Position numbers and translations under genes: made by a program. From contig NBAZ01000005.1 of the NCBI GenBank assembly GCA_002794735.1, forward strand, positions 310,001 to 374,000: a stretch of 64,000 bases of DNA. Reading direction: 5' to 3'. Below are positions 22,810 through 35,181 of the stretch, piece by piece. Origin of the DNA: Pyrrhoderma lamaoense (lineage: Eukaryota > Basidiomycota > Agaricomycetes > Hymenochaetales > Hymenochaetaceae). The first letter of the stretch is position 1. Each line of letters begins with the position of its first letter. The notes under the pieces were generated by a model. It saw nothing but the letters and a program-made list of their open reading frames with translations, ran no database searches and had not been told where the DNA came from.

Positions 22810-24538
22810 TCACTCCTCAAATATGATCCCCTTCCTCCTCTCCCAAAATTCTTCGTTAATAAGGTCTTCGTGTAGGACAACAATAACAGTTTTCCTCGCC
22901 TTTCCCCTTCCCCTTCCCTTTGCCACCGCTTTCGCTTTACTTTCTTAACCTTCTTTGTCTCTCTCTCTCCCTGGAATTCTTTCTTTCTCTCCTGGTCCCC
23001 CAGCCGATTCCGTTCTTGTTCTCGTTCTTGGTCCTGTCCATGTTCCTTCCCTTTCACCAATTCTAACGCCGGTTCTACCTCAACTGAGTTGTCAGCTGAC
23101 AAGATCGATTCCGAGTCTCTGTTGGTGGCGTTCGGTCGATCTTCCTCATTCTGTAAAGCTTCTGAAGCAGGGTTTTGAGTGTTCAGGGTCTTCGTCGTCG
23201 TCGGACTTCTTGTCAGAGCATATCTCCCTACGGACTGAGACTGAGACTGAGGTGGAAAAACAGCTTCAGAATTTTGTTGGTTTTGCTGTCCATCCTGAGT
23301 ATCTGGGACTGTCTAGAGAGTCCGTTCAATAGGTATTGAAGACGATAAGGGATTAATGAGTACTTCAAAAAGGGGAAATTTACCTCACGGACGAGTATAC
23401 TTCCCTTTCTATAACGAGCCGGAAGCGTATTGTAGTTTATCCCGAAACGACTAAAAAGGATTTCATGCTTTTGACTCGATACAGTGCCCTATTAACAATG
23501 TCAGTCACAATACCACATTTCAATTATCAAGGTAGTAGAATGGAAGGAGGAATTACGTTAAGATAGATAAGTAAGAAAGACTTACTCGAAGGGTGGCATG
23601 GGCTTCAGTTGTTGTTTGCCCTTCTTGCTGGACGAGAGCCCAAAATACAGTGTTGTACAGATTATTTATATGCGCTATTAGTCAAAAGTTATGAACCCGA
23701 CCATTACTAAATTTAGGAATTGAGGGGGAGGGACTAACTGTCTACTTGCCTCCACCTAAAGTAGTCTTTCACTTCCTTCTCCGTAGGATAGCATACGATT
23801 CGTGCATCAAATGTTGGGGGGTACCGGAGTGTCGTAAACGTGGTGGTCGAATCGGATTTGGGAGGGTTTGGACGTTGCTCATGATCATTGTCAGGATCGA
23901 GGGGAGGAAGAGAAGAGGAGGAGAAGAAAGTTGGCCAGAGGAATATATAGGAGGCTGTGAAGAGTGATACGATGGAAGAAAGGATTTTGGACTCTCGTCG
24001 GGTGTAAAGGGAGGTAGAGCGTCGTAGTAGGAAACTGTGTATATGCGTATATGTTAAGTTATAAAATCGAATTCGTTGTTCGGATACATCGGTATAGAAG
24101 CAAATACAAATTCCATTAGCACAAAATTTTAAATGGAAAATGTATGGCTAAAAGAGACGGAGAGAAAGAGAGAAAGAAAGAACGTACGAGCATTCATCTG
24201 ACTCTCCGAAAGCGAGCACGATGTCGGGGAATTCTTCCATGACGGCTTTAGCGGCCGCGTCCATTAGTCGGAGACCGCGTTCATCGTTCGGTTTCTGGAA
24301 GTCATGCAAGGAGGTAAACCTGGGCTTGACAGTGGTCAATATCGTATTTTTTTTAATTATCAGATTCCGGAATGCATAATTTTTTGATTGAGTAGAAGAA
24401 ATGAATGAATAGATAGTGTTGATTGGAAGCTTACCGGTGAAAGGCATGACCGTCTACTCTACAAAGAAGAAAAGTATTGGGTAACAAAGAATCTGGCTGC
24501 TCGAAAGCCTTGACATATGCATATTTTGAGCCGGCCAT
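22810..24538 (-). CDS. THG1: tRNA-His guanylyltransferase Thg1, with long inserted linker
   Basis: Thg1 adds the extra G(-1) to the 5' end of tRNA-His, an essential step before histidine charging. The start at 24538 gives [16 protein letters not shown] and [13 protein letters not shown], with a metal-binding Asp. The next exon gives [38 protein letters not shown], then [40 protein letters not shown] and [37 protein letters not shown] and [11 protein letters not shown] follow. The C-terminus is [19 protein letters not shown] (stop 22810-22812), the usual Thg1 ending. Between the last two blocks lie about 150 extra residues rich in Gln, Glu, Lys and Arg. One base seems lost near 22931-22950, where the linker frame and the C-terminal frame are offset. 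Several short introns. Confidence 0.9.
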
Positions 24539-24953
24539 TGGAGTAGGATGGTGGTAGCACGTGGAGGAGGAGTCACTGTTTGCATGAGTTTATATTTAAT
24601 GGCACTTGTCTCTGAGTCTGTCTGCATTCAGTTCGCTGCGCCGTTGTGCATGTGTCTCTGTGTGTGACAACTCACGATCCTGACATAAGTCATCGACTCG
24701 GGGACGGGTTTTGCGACTGACGCTCTCGTCTTCCTCCTTTCTTCCAGTCCATCACCAACACTCGCATCACATCACTTCCTTACTCGCTCACTCTCTCGCC
24801 ACTTTCTACATCCTATTACATCACTCTCAACCCATAACCTCTGCCTACCGACAACAACTTCTCTCATCTCTTCTACTCCTTTGTCTCTGTTTTCTTTGAG
24901 AACCCCTAATCTGTAATCAGTCAAGTTCCTATTAGCTATTATCGTAGATATAT
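24539..24953. other. Divergent C/T-rich promoter region
   Basis: It lies between THG1 and the acidic orphan. The right half is a pyrimidine-rich stretch (24720-24900), as is usual just upstream of highly used fungal start sites. No gene. Confidence 0.45.
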
Positions 24954-25980
24954 ATGAGCAATCATCCTTCATTCTATCATCGTCGCCGCCTCGGCCGTGC
25001 CCCCTCTCCACCCACATGGCTCTGGTACGAGCAGATACCCTTTGACCATCTTCAGGACTCCGACTCTGACATATCGGGAGACTCTGGTTCAGGCGACGAA
25101 GAGGACGACGAGAACGAGCATGACGACGACGACATAGACGAGGAAGGAAGCGATGATGGTCAGGGGCTCGAGTCAGGCAAACGGAATGCCATCATCAACG
25201 GCAATAACAACAATAACCACGAACGAGGGAACAATAATAGAGAGGGAAGCTGTGAAAGTGACCTCTCTGAAGAGGATGTAGTTAGAGACGACAAGGCGAA
25301 TTGTGTTCGCAACACTACTAGTACTACTACTACTAGAAAGAGAGTTGATGAGGGAAACGGGTCGGCGATTAAGGATATAGAACTGTGTTCGGAGGATGAC
25401 GAGGATTACGCACACCCAGGAACAGCAGCAGCAGACGCTAAGCACAAATCTCAGAATAATACTTGCACGAAGAAAGACGTGAAGGGCAAGCAACGTGCTA
25501 TTGACCCCGTTACCCTTAACGAGTCTATCAGCACCATCGGGAAACCTAAGGGTATCCATAAGAAGTCGAATTCAAAGTCAAAGACACCAGAGTCTACAAG
25601 GACCAGTAGCAGATCTAATAAATCTCATAGTTCTAGACGTCGGAGGAGAGAGGTGGAGGAGATGAATGTCATCCCTCTCCGTCCTATTCTGACTATTCAG
25701 AAAAGCCAAGGTTTCGTCTGGAACCAGGATTTGATCGTTCCACCATACATGAAAGATCGCTGTCAGTATCCTTCGAAGCTTCTTTCTCTGTTCTGCCTCG
25801 TTGAATCGCCTACTCATGCTGATACTATATATATAAACAGACATTGCTTCGACTTCCCCACCGTCATCTACGCCTGGCTCATCGTACAACTCGTATAATT
25901 GTTACAGTTCGAACGACTATGACCTCGATGTAGTTGAGATACATGTCAAGCAGGGCGAGTATTCACACATTATATCGTAA
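24954..25980 (+). CDS. Unrecognised highly acidic, Ser/Lys-rich protein
   Basis: The start at 24954 gives MSNHPSFYHRRRLGRAPSPP with TWLWYEQIPFDHL, followed by a strongly acidic run (DSDSDISGDSGSGDEEDDEN...) of about 50 residues, an Asn-rich stretch, and a basic Ser/Lys/Arg segment near residues 200-230 (KSHSSRRRRREVEEMNVIPL). An intron at about 25761-25840 joins MKDR to a Ser/Tyr-rich tail (SSYNSYNCYSSNDYDLDVVE) ending HVKQGEYSHIIS. No known domain is seen; the acidic and basic blocks suggest a nuclear protein. Codon pattern and a single well-formed intron support a real gene. Frame intact. Confidence 0.65.
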
Positions 25981-27029
25981 ATCCCCTTCTCTCTACCTTC
26001 CGTATCCATCTTGCCTTGATTCATGCTCCCGTTACTCTCCCCTCCCTTGACCGAAACTACGGCGATAGTATTAGCATATTAAGTAGTTTAGTACTCAAGT
26101 GCCTTCTCCGGTTCGGCCCGTATAGACCGGAATAACCGTTTGACCCTGATCCAGTTTCTCTTCTCCGCTATCCCGTTTCACCTCTCCTCAACCCCCAATA
26201 CCTCTTTGATACAAGATTCAACTTTAGCCATTTCGGTCTACTTTCTAAATTCGCTTCTGTTGTTTATCACATCTTTCTTTTGTCCTCGTTTGTTATTCGA
26301 AACTCTCTTTTGTTCTCCTCCCATCCCCTCTTTCTCTCTTTTCCTTTAATCCTTCCTACCTTGGCACTCCGCTCTCCTTTTCTATTTCCTCTTAAATCTT
26401 CTGTGATCTTTCTCTGTAGTTCATGTTGTAAATAAAAAGGTTTCTAAAACTCGAATATAAAATCTAACAAATTTTTCTTCTTAATCTTCATTTAACCCTT
26501 TGTTTATCATCTAGTCTCACTCTATTTATTGTGCGTTCTGAAGGTGAAGGCTACAGAGAATAACTAATGCATTGAAAGTGTTACCGTGAATATAATGTAT
26601 TTGAGTTATAAGGATGTTTCAAGACAAAAAAGTTATAAATACGTGCAAATAAGCTAGTTGATCAAGAATTGTAGAGTTAAAAGCAGTTTAATAACTGTTG
26701 TTGCACAATAAAACTTGTATATGTACGCAATAAAAAAACTGCTCCATTTGTCCCAGGTTGTTTACTTTTTTATTCTGTAGTAACATGCAAAACCTCTGCC
26801 ACAAAAATATACCCGGCATTAGCCACCTACAGGTTTCTTTTCCCACACCACACATTTACGAAGGGGACATATGAAATGTATCTATATTTATAAAGAGAGG
26901 ACCACACCTCCAATTCAACGAGAGGACTCCTCCCCAAACACACAAATGCGTGTATATTGATGGAGAAAACTATAAAATTAATTTTTACGCAGATAAATTC
27001 GAGGGATTGTTAGAGAAGGGGATCACGGA
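25981..27029. other. Intergenic, no gene seen
   Basis: About 1 kb. The left part (26130-26420) is C/T-rich, the right part A/T-rich with poly-A tracts. Open frames here are low-complexity. It separates the 3' ends of the acidic orphan and MCD4. Confidence 0.5.
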
Positions 27030-30000
27030 TCACCGCATCAACCATGTCCCCAACGCACATATCCCCGCAGACCAAACAAGCAAAAGTGAAGAAATAACAA
27101 AGAAACTTATACTTTGTCCAATCTCCAGCCACGAGCCCGTATCAGTCACAGATAGGAAGAATGGGATTGTCATCCCTACGTCATTTATTACAGATATATT
27201 AGTCGTTTTTTTTTTGTTTTGTTTGTTATATACGTCGTTGAGTTGATTTATTTGTTTAGTTGGTGTGTTTGTTATTAATTTTCGTTGATGACGGTTATAC
27301 GATGTGATTGAAAGCAAAATAAGGCGAGTAAGATAGTGGAGATGAGCAAGGGATGAAAGGAAAGGAAAGAAGAAATACTTACCGTCTGTTAGGCTCAGTG
27401 CTATCAAGAACAGCGCATATGGCGGTAACTCAAGCTCATAGTTCAGAGTCGCAAATGTAGCTGAAAGCATCACGTATGGAGCTATGATTTTGTACAACTA
27501 CAAACGAGTTTACCAATTATTGGAAGAGCCGAAATATCATAAGGAAAGACAGAGAAGTCGTTAATCATTAATCGTTCATCATGATCAAGAGAGAAACTTA
27601 CAAGTAGGGATGCCATTATAAATGGACTAAAAACAGGAACAAGTCTATATACAGGCTCAAGGTAGAACGAACTGGAAATGTAGTTCCCCCAATCAGTTCA
27701 ATGGTATCATTAATCCTCAAGGGTTATATGATTTTTTTAATACTTACGAGACTGATGCAACACTGGAATTCATTATTGTATAATCAGCTGACCCGTCTTT
27801 TTAAATCAAAAATTCTAAATACGCACTTCCCAACTCCAAAGAAAGATACCTGTACGAAGAACAAGAAGAACATAACAATCCTAACGTCCTCCACTCTAGG
27901 CTTATACTCGTTCACCCTAATCTCGTTTTCCTTCAATATCCTCCTTTCACCTTTCTTGTCATCTTTCTTCACAGTACTAGTATCTCCGTGCGAAGATTTG
28001 CTAACCCGGATACACTTCTCCACCTTCACCCAGAGTATCAAAACCATGCAATACGCCAGGTAAAACAACCCTTCAGCACAGATAGCAAGCACAACAAAGA
28101 CTGGGGCAAATGCAAGGAAGAGGGTCAATTGCCGGACTGAACGTGGATAGCTCCGGAAAGTCTTCTTCTGATTAGTGTTTGGTGTTGTGGAAGATGGAAA
28201 CGGTAGTGAAAGAAGGAAAGGTGTTATAGACGAGATAGCTAACGGGGTAGCGCGGATGATATAAAAAATTATATTCTAAGACATCATTGAAGCTGAAACT
28301 TACTGAGAATAATCCATCCAGCGATCTGATTGAAAAGTGGGAGCCCTTCTTTAGCCGTCAGTCTACGTACCGAGTCTGAGCTTACGAGTATGCTAGATAT
28401 TATCAAAGAAAGCTATTAAACGTTCGATTACATCATTAGTATTGTTTATAGTTTTCAAACTAGAGGAACACACCTGGAGAGTGTGTATTTTTCGAGTTTC
28501 TCTACTATCGACACGGTAGGTTGCATATATACCAGAGACTAGTATAGCCATACCTCCTAAACACTACAAGCCGTCATCGTATCGAGAGATGTATTATCAC
28601 ATTTTGGCCACACAGAAACACTTACATAAATCGCAAATCCTCCTTTTGTTCAACATCTCTCAACGGGAAGACTGCGCATATCGTACAAAGCAATGCCCAT
28701 TGGGATCGTAGTCCCAAAATACCGGTCTTCGTATTGTTTGTCTTTTCTCCCATGTTGTTCGGCCAAAAGGATGGCCACAGAATACCGATCACAAGAAAAC
28801 CAACGCTCCATATAGATCGATGTCTGTATGCCAACTTCATTCGTTGTTAGGAAAGCTCCCACTTATTGAGAGTACATGGAGTGAACATACCACCATAGCT
28901 TGTAATGAACCCAAAACAAGTATGAATGCCTTTGCTACTTTTGCTATGGAGATAGACATATTCCTTCCTCTTCCTACTCCGAAGTACCATTCGCAAGTCT
29001 TTAGCGTGACAGTACGCCAAAAGAAGCAAGGAAATGCAACATAAATATAATATGTCCATGGTTCCCTTTGAATCAAAAACAGAGAGCAAAATGCTAAGAA
29101 AACAAAGAAGAAAAAGGCGTTGATAGTATTTTGTGATTTCGGAGAGGTCGAGGAGGGAAAAGATTGTGATGATTTGAGAAGAAGTGAAGTTGCACTATAA
29201 AATGACCAGCCCATGTATCCAAAGATCACGATGAAACGGAGAAGAACTCGATCATATCTATGCATTTGAATATTACCTCAGAATTTATGTCATATAGTAT
29301 GAGGATAATCGTACGTTTCAAGATAGCGAAGCCCCTCCAAGGACATCTGAATAAGCTCTGCAGCCTCTTTACGGGCCTCAGTCCATTTCCCTAGACCAAC
29401 TAAGTGTTCCAGCTTTAGAAGATGATTGGACCCTGGCTCTCCTTCCAAACCTAGAGTACCAAGACCCGAAAAGGGAGTAAAAAATACCTTGTGAGACGTT
29501 TTCAGATCTTGAAACATACTCAGTTTTACTGATAATACGGAGTTTCAGCTAGTATCTTACGATGTTTAACTCTATAATGCTCCAAAATCGCCTATATGGA
29601 TATCTTTAGAGCCCTGTCATTCATTTTATAAACCGGATAGTCCCTACCTTAGCATTTGCAACTATCGCCTTTGCCTTTCCTTCTTCCCCATTTTCCGGAT
29701 CAAGGAACCCAGCTTTGGAGATATCGGCTTCTGGAAGAACTCCAACAGAGTTAACGGGTAGATACAACCCAAGAAGAGCACACATCAGGGGAGCAATATC
29801 GGCCTGTGACACATCCCTACGTAAGGTGTGGCTAAGTCCCCAGGGCGCAGAGTAGTCGTCATGTGAGGAAGGTGATGAATCAGGGAGAGGACTACGTACT
29901 CCTGCACCCCACATTATAAGAGGGGTACGTGTGCTATCTGGGTCTGGAAAATCATTGTACGGTAAGCACGGGGCTATAGACATTGACAGGCCAGAGTTAT

Positions 30001-31166
30001 TTACTTCCATCACCATGATTACCTATGTTTGACATGCCATGATCAGCAGTAAAGACGAAGGCAGTGTCATCATCTTGAAAGAAGTTACGGAACAGTTCTT
30101 CAGTATCCTTTACGATACCATCAACTACTTGGATATTTCTCATGTACTCCTACAAAATCTTATCAGGATATATTGATGTGCTGATGAGAGGTACTGTCAC
30201 CTTCGAGTGAGGGCGATAAGAGTGACCAGTTGTATCAAGGCCCAGCAGATGCAAGAAAAATACAGTCTTCTCTCCTCTCAGCTCCGCATCCAAGGTTGCA
30301 TTTGTTGAAGCATTCCTCAGAAGATCGTTTAGCCTTTCAAATACCCAGACATCTAGTTCGGTTGCATCTTGGGATATAACATAAAATAATGTTGAAAATC
30401 GTTGATTTAAAAAGGTCTTACACATACACGGGTTTCGTACCTCTAGTAAAGTCTTCGTCTTCTTCATTATATGTCCATGTTTCTACCCTTCCCGGGGTAG
30501 CACCCCGAGCAAACATAGGGAGTATATCGGGAGATCCAAAAGAGTATGTATGGCGAGATTGGTTGAACACCGAGTCAAAGTCGACCTGTTATTGAGTTGA
30601 TATCCGTTCAATTAAAGATGGTTTTTCTTGAGTATACATACTGGATTAGTCTTCCAACCCTATATCAAACTACCTGATGAGTCGCGATACACAGTCTCAG
30701 AGATAAGTTTCATACCTTGGTGACTGCGGAGACGTCTTCATACATTCCCCGATGATTGCTACATGCCCTGGCCTACTTTCAGTAGGGACACGGGTGTGAG
30801 AGATGCCATAAGCCCCTCGACTCTCGATGACGTTGCGTAAATAGGGAGCAACCACTTCCGGTGATCCAGGGATAGAGGAGAAAGGATTTAAGTTCAATAA
30901 TAAATCGGCACGTAAGCCATCCCCTGTGATCATGAAAGTAGTCATGTCGGATAATCTTTCACTCTTACACGAATGATGTGTTCAGGCTCACCTACAACTA
31001 GGACAAGTCGTTTCGCGCTTGCATTGCCTGTACTGAAGTGATGCATTCCATGTACTATCGGACTTGTAAAGTAGCAATCAAATACGGACATAATATAGCA
31101 TAAATGAAACACCAGTCCAAGGAGTAGCGTCGAAGTCGTCGACGACGGCATTTGGAGCTTCATCAT
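27030..31166 (-). CDS. MCD4: GPI ethanolamine phosphate transferase 1 (Mcd4/PIG-N)
   Basis: Mcd4 is an ER multi-pass enzyme that adds ethanolamine phosphate to the first mannose of the GPI-anchor precursor. The start at 31166 gives [20 protein letters not shown], then [15 protein letters not shown] and [20 protein letters not shown], the alkaline-phosphatase-like metal centre. [69 protein letters not shown] and [20 protein letters not shown] follow. The C-terminal PigN membrane domain includes [40 protein letters not shown] and [19 protein letters not shown]. It ends [20 protein letters not shown]...ALGTWLMR (stop 27030-27032). A hydrophilic insert of about 35 residues rich in Lys lies near 27900-28010. 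About 15 or more exons with 50-70 nt introns. Confidence 0.93.
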
Positions 31167-31503
31167 GTCTTAATCACGACCCTTATTATAAGTTATCCCT
31201 AGATACGGTAGTATTTTAAAGAAAGGAGTGATATCAAGGGATGCAACAGATTATATGTCAGCTCATAGAGTAAATAGAGCTTATTCTGAACGATACAGCG
31301 CGTGAAGCTTTATTACAACAAGCCGATAATTTTAAATACATCAGTGAACTTGATCTTTGATTACGTAATTGCTGATATTTTTATTGACTATATTTAGCTC
31401 ATACCAAAGATCACATCCGCCTAAATTCTACTATTAAACATGCCTATAGATCTACCTTTTACCTGAAAGTAAACATTATCCACTTATCAATGTAGATGCA
31501 AAA
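31167..31503. other. Intergenic between MCD4 and KEP-C
   Basis: AT-rich; it includes the MCD4 promoter and KEP-C 3' end. No gene seen. Confidence 0.45.
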
Positions 31504-32208
31504 CTAATGTGGGTTAGGACCATTGTTCTGCCTTTGCGGAGTTGCAGCGGGTGGGGGAGGAGGCGGAGTAGAAGTTGGAGGTGGAGGAGCTTGGCCCTGT
31601 TGGTTTTGAGGACCTTGGGCACCCTGTCCTTGTCTTGCAATCAGTTGGGGAGTAGGACCCGTATCTGATGGAGCAGTAGGTGGCGGTGGTGGAGCAGGAG
31701 ACGATGCAGCCGGAGGAGGAGTAGCAGCGGGAGGAGTAGCAGCATTGGGGTGCGCGTCCTCTTGACGCTTCTCACGAGGAGGACGTGGAGGACGGTTCTG
31801 GTTTTGGTTTTGGTTCGGAGGAGGGTTTTGCTGCTGCTGCTGCTGTTGTGGAGGAGGTTGAGCTTGATTTTGTGCTTGTGCCTGCCCTTGCCTCTGACCT
31901 GGTCTAGGTCCGTTCTGCCCGTTCTGCCTCTTGGGGTGAGGGGGAACCACAGGCGACTCCGGGAGTGGCAGAAGTGTTTCGTCTTCAACATCTCTTGACA
32001 ATAGAGTTGGTTCTAGCTCTGCTGAGACAGCCTCAGATGTTTTAGAATTGTCCGGACCAGCCGTTGCTAATCCAAATGGTTCAACACTTGGGACCTAAGG
32101 ATTCAGTCAGTATAGCTGCTATTACACATATAATTAAAGTAGAAAATATACCGGAGCAGCAATTGTCGTAACCGCAACAGCCAATAAAATTAGTTGTTTG
32201 AAAAGCAT
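31504..32208 (-). CDS. KEP-C: secreted Pro/Gln-rich precursor with basic cleavage sites followed by Gln
   Basis: Exon 1 (32152-32208) gives MLFKQLILLAVAVTTIAAP, a signal peptide nearly identical to that of KEP-A. A 57-nt intron (32095-32151) is at the same place. Exon 2 (31504-32094, 196 residues) starts VPSVEPFGLATAGPDNSKT and has an acidic pro-region (DVEDETLLPLPES). It then divides at HPKR, REKR, LIAR and TPQR. Each predicted cut is followed directly by Gln (QNGQNG, QEDAHP, QGQGAQ, QNNGPN). Inner peptides are rich in Pro and Gln, with a run of seven Gln and PPPP blocks. The gene is intact and about 215 residues long. It is a divergent member of the KEP family: same signal exon and intron, different peptides. 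Function unknown. Confidence 0.8.
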
Positions 32209-33745
32209 GTTCAAAAAGTATAATGTTAACAAAGGTTATTGGACCTTAATGATTTGAAGTTTAGAAAAGTAGAGCTTGAAGCACAAACTATAGAAGAACG
32301 AAGGAGGAAACCAGCCTGAGGATCCAGCATTGCAGAAAGCCTTCCTTTATATATTTCAGGTTTCAGGTTTCCCGCCTTCGTACAGCTGTACCCACATCTT
32401 CGCTACCTAACAGGAACAGAGGTACAGAGAGCAACTTCAGAAGAAGTTGCAAGACATTCTATACCTGTCTCTATTCGCAACTGAAGCGTAGTGGGCGGCA
32501 TGGGGGTTCAATGGCAGCCGTACCGCAGTATTCTCTGACTCTACGGAGCCCGTATTGTTGTAGCTAATGGTTAGTTGAAGCGTCCAAAGTCCGAAACCCA
32601 AAGGACGGGGTTGGCCACACATGGCCAAAAGGCTTAAGCGTCGGCTACAAAATTGGCATGGCGAAGAAGCTTCTCCAGAGTACAAATATAGGTAAATAAT
32701 TCTATTTCTGAACTTCTGTACCGTCTGATTGTCTACTGTTGTCCTAACACATGCTATGCCAACCTAGGCCAAGAAGGACAAGAAACCAGTGCCTAGATCA
32801 TGAGAAACATGCTTCTCAGCTTGCAACACTTGTGAGTTCTTTATAGTAAGCGTCTTTCGGGTTCTGAGTTTTGATGTCTTCATATGTGCATGTTCATGTA
32901 CCTTCGGAGTAGATGGTCTAGAAATCCCCCATTGATGTAGCGAGAAAACGTTCACACAGCACAGTACTGATGCGAAAGTCATAAAAGGAGTTTCCCCTGA
33001 GCTATGTAAACCTCTTCGAAGATGAGGAAAGTGTTTCATCTGGGCGTCCCACGCAAGGAAGCCTCTTCAAACGTATCTACCGCATCTGTTTTCAAGTAAA
33101 TTAGCGTAAAACCAGGAGTGAATAGTGACCAGGTGTATTTGAGTTATAGTATAAGCCCGATACCATCTTTCAGGTGACAGGTGAAAAGCGACAATGAAGT
33201 TGATCATGACTGCACATTGCTTCGTCTTAAGTTTTAACAAGATATCACAACGATGATCGATGTAAAAAACATTGTACGAGTGAAAAAAGCGTGAGATGCA
33301 AGCAAGAGAAGCTGCTGTTGAATGCTGAATTGACAAAATACGAGAACCAAAGGGCAAAACCCCATATACCGTGGCTACACTCCAGGATCTGAGGTCTCAT
33401 CTAGGTAGAGACCAACAAAAAACCTCCAATAACGAGGAACAAGCTTAGTGAACTGTCAAGCGACGCGTGCCTGTTAACTTGTTTGTAACCATTTGTGTGA
33501 GGTATACGCTTACGTGATACGCGAGCCAAATAATTGCAATCAAACTCAATAAATCTACAAACTTTCTGGTTAAACCGAATAAATTTCCATTAAGCTATTA
33601 GAGTGATCGTGTAGTAGAATAATATAACTGAAGTGTCCGGGTATGTAATGTTTATGTGGTTAAGGAGTGAAAAGGAAATAAGTGCTTAAACGGGGCTCGA
33701 AGCCACCCGATCGCTATCAGCAGCAGGTATCAACCATCCTTTCAA
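32209..33745. other. Intergenic between KEP-C and KEP-B
   Basis: About 1.5 kb. A more GC-rich patch at 32437-32690 has an open frame on the minus strand with no recognised family and several Cys. The rest is AT-rich. No remnant of another KEP gene was recognised. Confidence 0.45.
32345..32353 (-). promoter_or_regulatory. TATA box of KEP-C
   Basis: TATATAAAG on the minus strand, about 137 bp before the start codon. A perfect 12-bp palindrome, GTACAGCTGTAC, lies just upstream at 32380-32391. Confidence 0.45.
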
Positions 33746-34983
33746 TTAAGCGTGAGTCGGAGAGGGTTCCTTGGGCGGGAGGGGAGAAGTGAGCGGTGGA
33801 GGGGCTACTCCACCATCACGCTTTCCATGGTCCTTTGGTGGAGGAACTGGCGAAGTGGCTGGCGGAGGAGGGGGTGCCTGTCCATCACGCTTTCCCTGTC
33901 CCTTTTGAGGAGGCGGGATCGGAGAGGTGGCTGGAGGTGGGATCGGCTTGTCTTTGTCCTCACGCTTTCCATGATCCTTTGGTGGAGGTACTGGTGAGGT
34001 CACTGGTGGAGGAGGAGGTGCCTGTCCATCACGCTTTCCTTGTCCCTTTTGTGGCGGAGGAACTGGGGAGGTAGTCGGAGGAGGTGGTGCGGGCTTACCC
34101 TCATCACCACGCTTTCCATGGTCCTTTGGCGGGACTGGAGAAGCAGTCGGTGGAGGGAATGGCTTATCCTTGTCATCACGCTTTCCGTGTGGGGGCGGGG
34201 GCGGGACCGGAGAGGTAGCAGGTGGCGGAGGAGGTGCTTGACCGTCACGCTTTCCTTGTCCCTTAGGAGGTTGAGGAACCGGAGATGTTGGGGGAGGAGG
34301 AGACGGTTTGTCCTTGTCATCACGTTTTCCATGATCCTTTGGTGGAGGAGCTGGAGAGGTAGTTGGGGAGGAGGTGGGGGTGCCTGTCCATCACGCTTTC
34401 CATGGTCCTTTGGAGGAGGCACTGGCGAAGTGGCCGGAGGTGGAGGCGGGACCTGTCCATCACGCTTCCCTTGTCCCTTTGGTGGGGGAGGTACTGGGGA
34501 AGTAGTCGGAGGTGGTACTGGCTTGTCCTTGTCGTCACGCTTTCCATGATCCTTTGGCGGAACTGGGGAAGTCGTTGCTGGAGGAGGAACGTGTTTCTTG
34601 TCATCACGCTTTCCATGGTCCTTTGGAGGAGGAACTGGAGAAGAGATTGGTGGGGGAGCAGGCTTTCCCTTGTCATCACGACGACCATGCGGTTTCTGGT
34701 CTGGAATCGGAGCGGGTGTGGTCACCGGAGGCTGAGGAACAGGCTTCGGGTCATCTCCTCTCTTCGAATGCGGGTGAACTGGGGCAGGTGATGTCACAGG
34801 AGGTACTGGGGAAGCGGCAGGAATCTCGGGACCACCAGGCTGGATACCGTTTCCTTGATCAGGATTTGGCATCTAGGATGAAAGTAAGCATTTAGGTAGA
34901 AAGATTGAATATGATATTTCACATACAGGAGCAGCGAGTGCTGATGCCATAACGGCCAAAAGGACGAGTTGCTTGAAGAGCAT
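33746..34983 (-). CDS. KEP-B: inverted near-copy of KEP-A, 14 dibasic sites, one frame break
   Basis: Exon 1 (34927-34983) gives a signal peptide identical to that of KEP-A; a 54-nt intron follows (34873-34926); exon 2 is 33746-34872. The first five units differ from KEP-A by only about three residues. KEP-B holds two more DGQ-type units than KEP-A (one ending VPPPKDHGKR after unit 5, one before the last peptide), making 15 predicted peptides. It ends LPPKEPSPTHA. The frame breaks in unit 7: KEP-A has five C at 15676-15680, while KEP-B has only four at 34375-34378 (G on the plus strand). One base restores the frame through to the stop, with all downstream GKR sites intact. It may be a sequence error or a true recent lesion. 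Confidence 0.8.
34375..34378 (-). other. One-base deletion in KEP-B relative to KEP-A
   Basis: Direct comparison of the two near-copies shows a C5 run in KEP-A and C4 in KEP-B at the same place. The shifted frame loses all KR sites, while the unshifted frame keeps them. Confidence 0.8.
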
Positions 34984-35058
34984 GATTAGACTTGAAAGAG
35001 TGAAGTAGGTTTGATGAGAGGAGGACTGGGTTGGCTTCTTCTCTATGCGTTTTGAGAG

Positions 35059-35066
35059 CTTTTATA
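35059..35066 (-). promoter_or_regulatory. TATA box of KEP-B
   Basis: TATAAAAG about 76 bp before the start codon, matching the position in KEP-A. Confidence 0.55.
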
Positions 35067-35181
35067 CATGTCCAGTATATGTTTGATTCTTCAATTCTAT
35101 TCTTAGAATATGATCTAATCAGATACACCAAGACTCCATCGCTTCACTCGAGGGTGTATGTTCTTGAACAGAGGCGCTTAA

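Noticed and set aside
28820..29044. Plus-strand frame within MCD4
   Set aside because: It is the complement of the conserved PigN domain.
32437..32685. 82-codon minus-strand frame upstream of KEP-C
   Set aside because: No recognised family and no signal peptide; composition alone is not enough.
33690..33745. tRNA-like stretch (ggggctcgaagccacccgatcgc...)
   Set aside because: A T-arm-like loop can be drawn, but acceptor, D and anticodon stems do not form.
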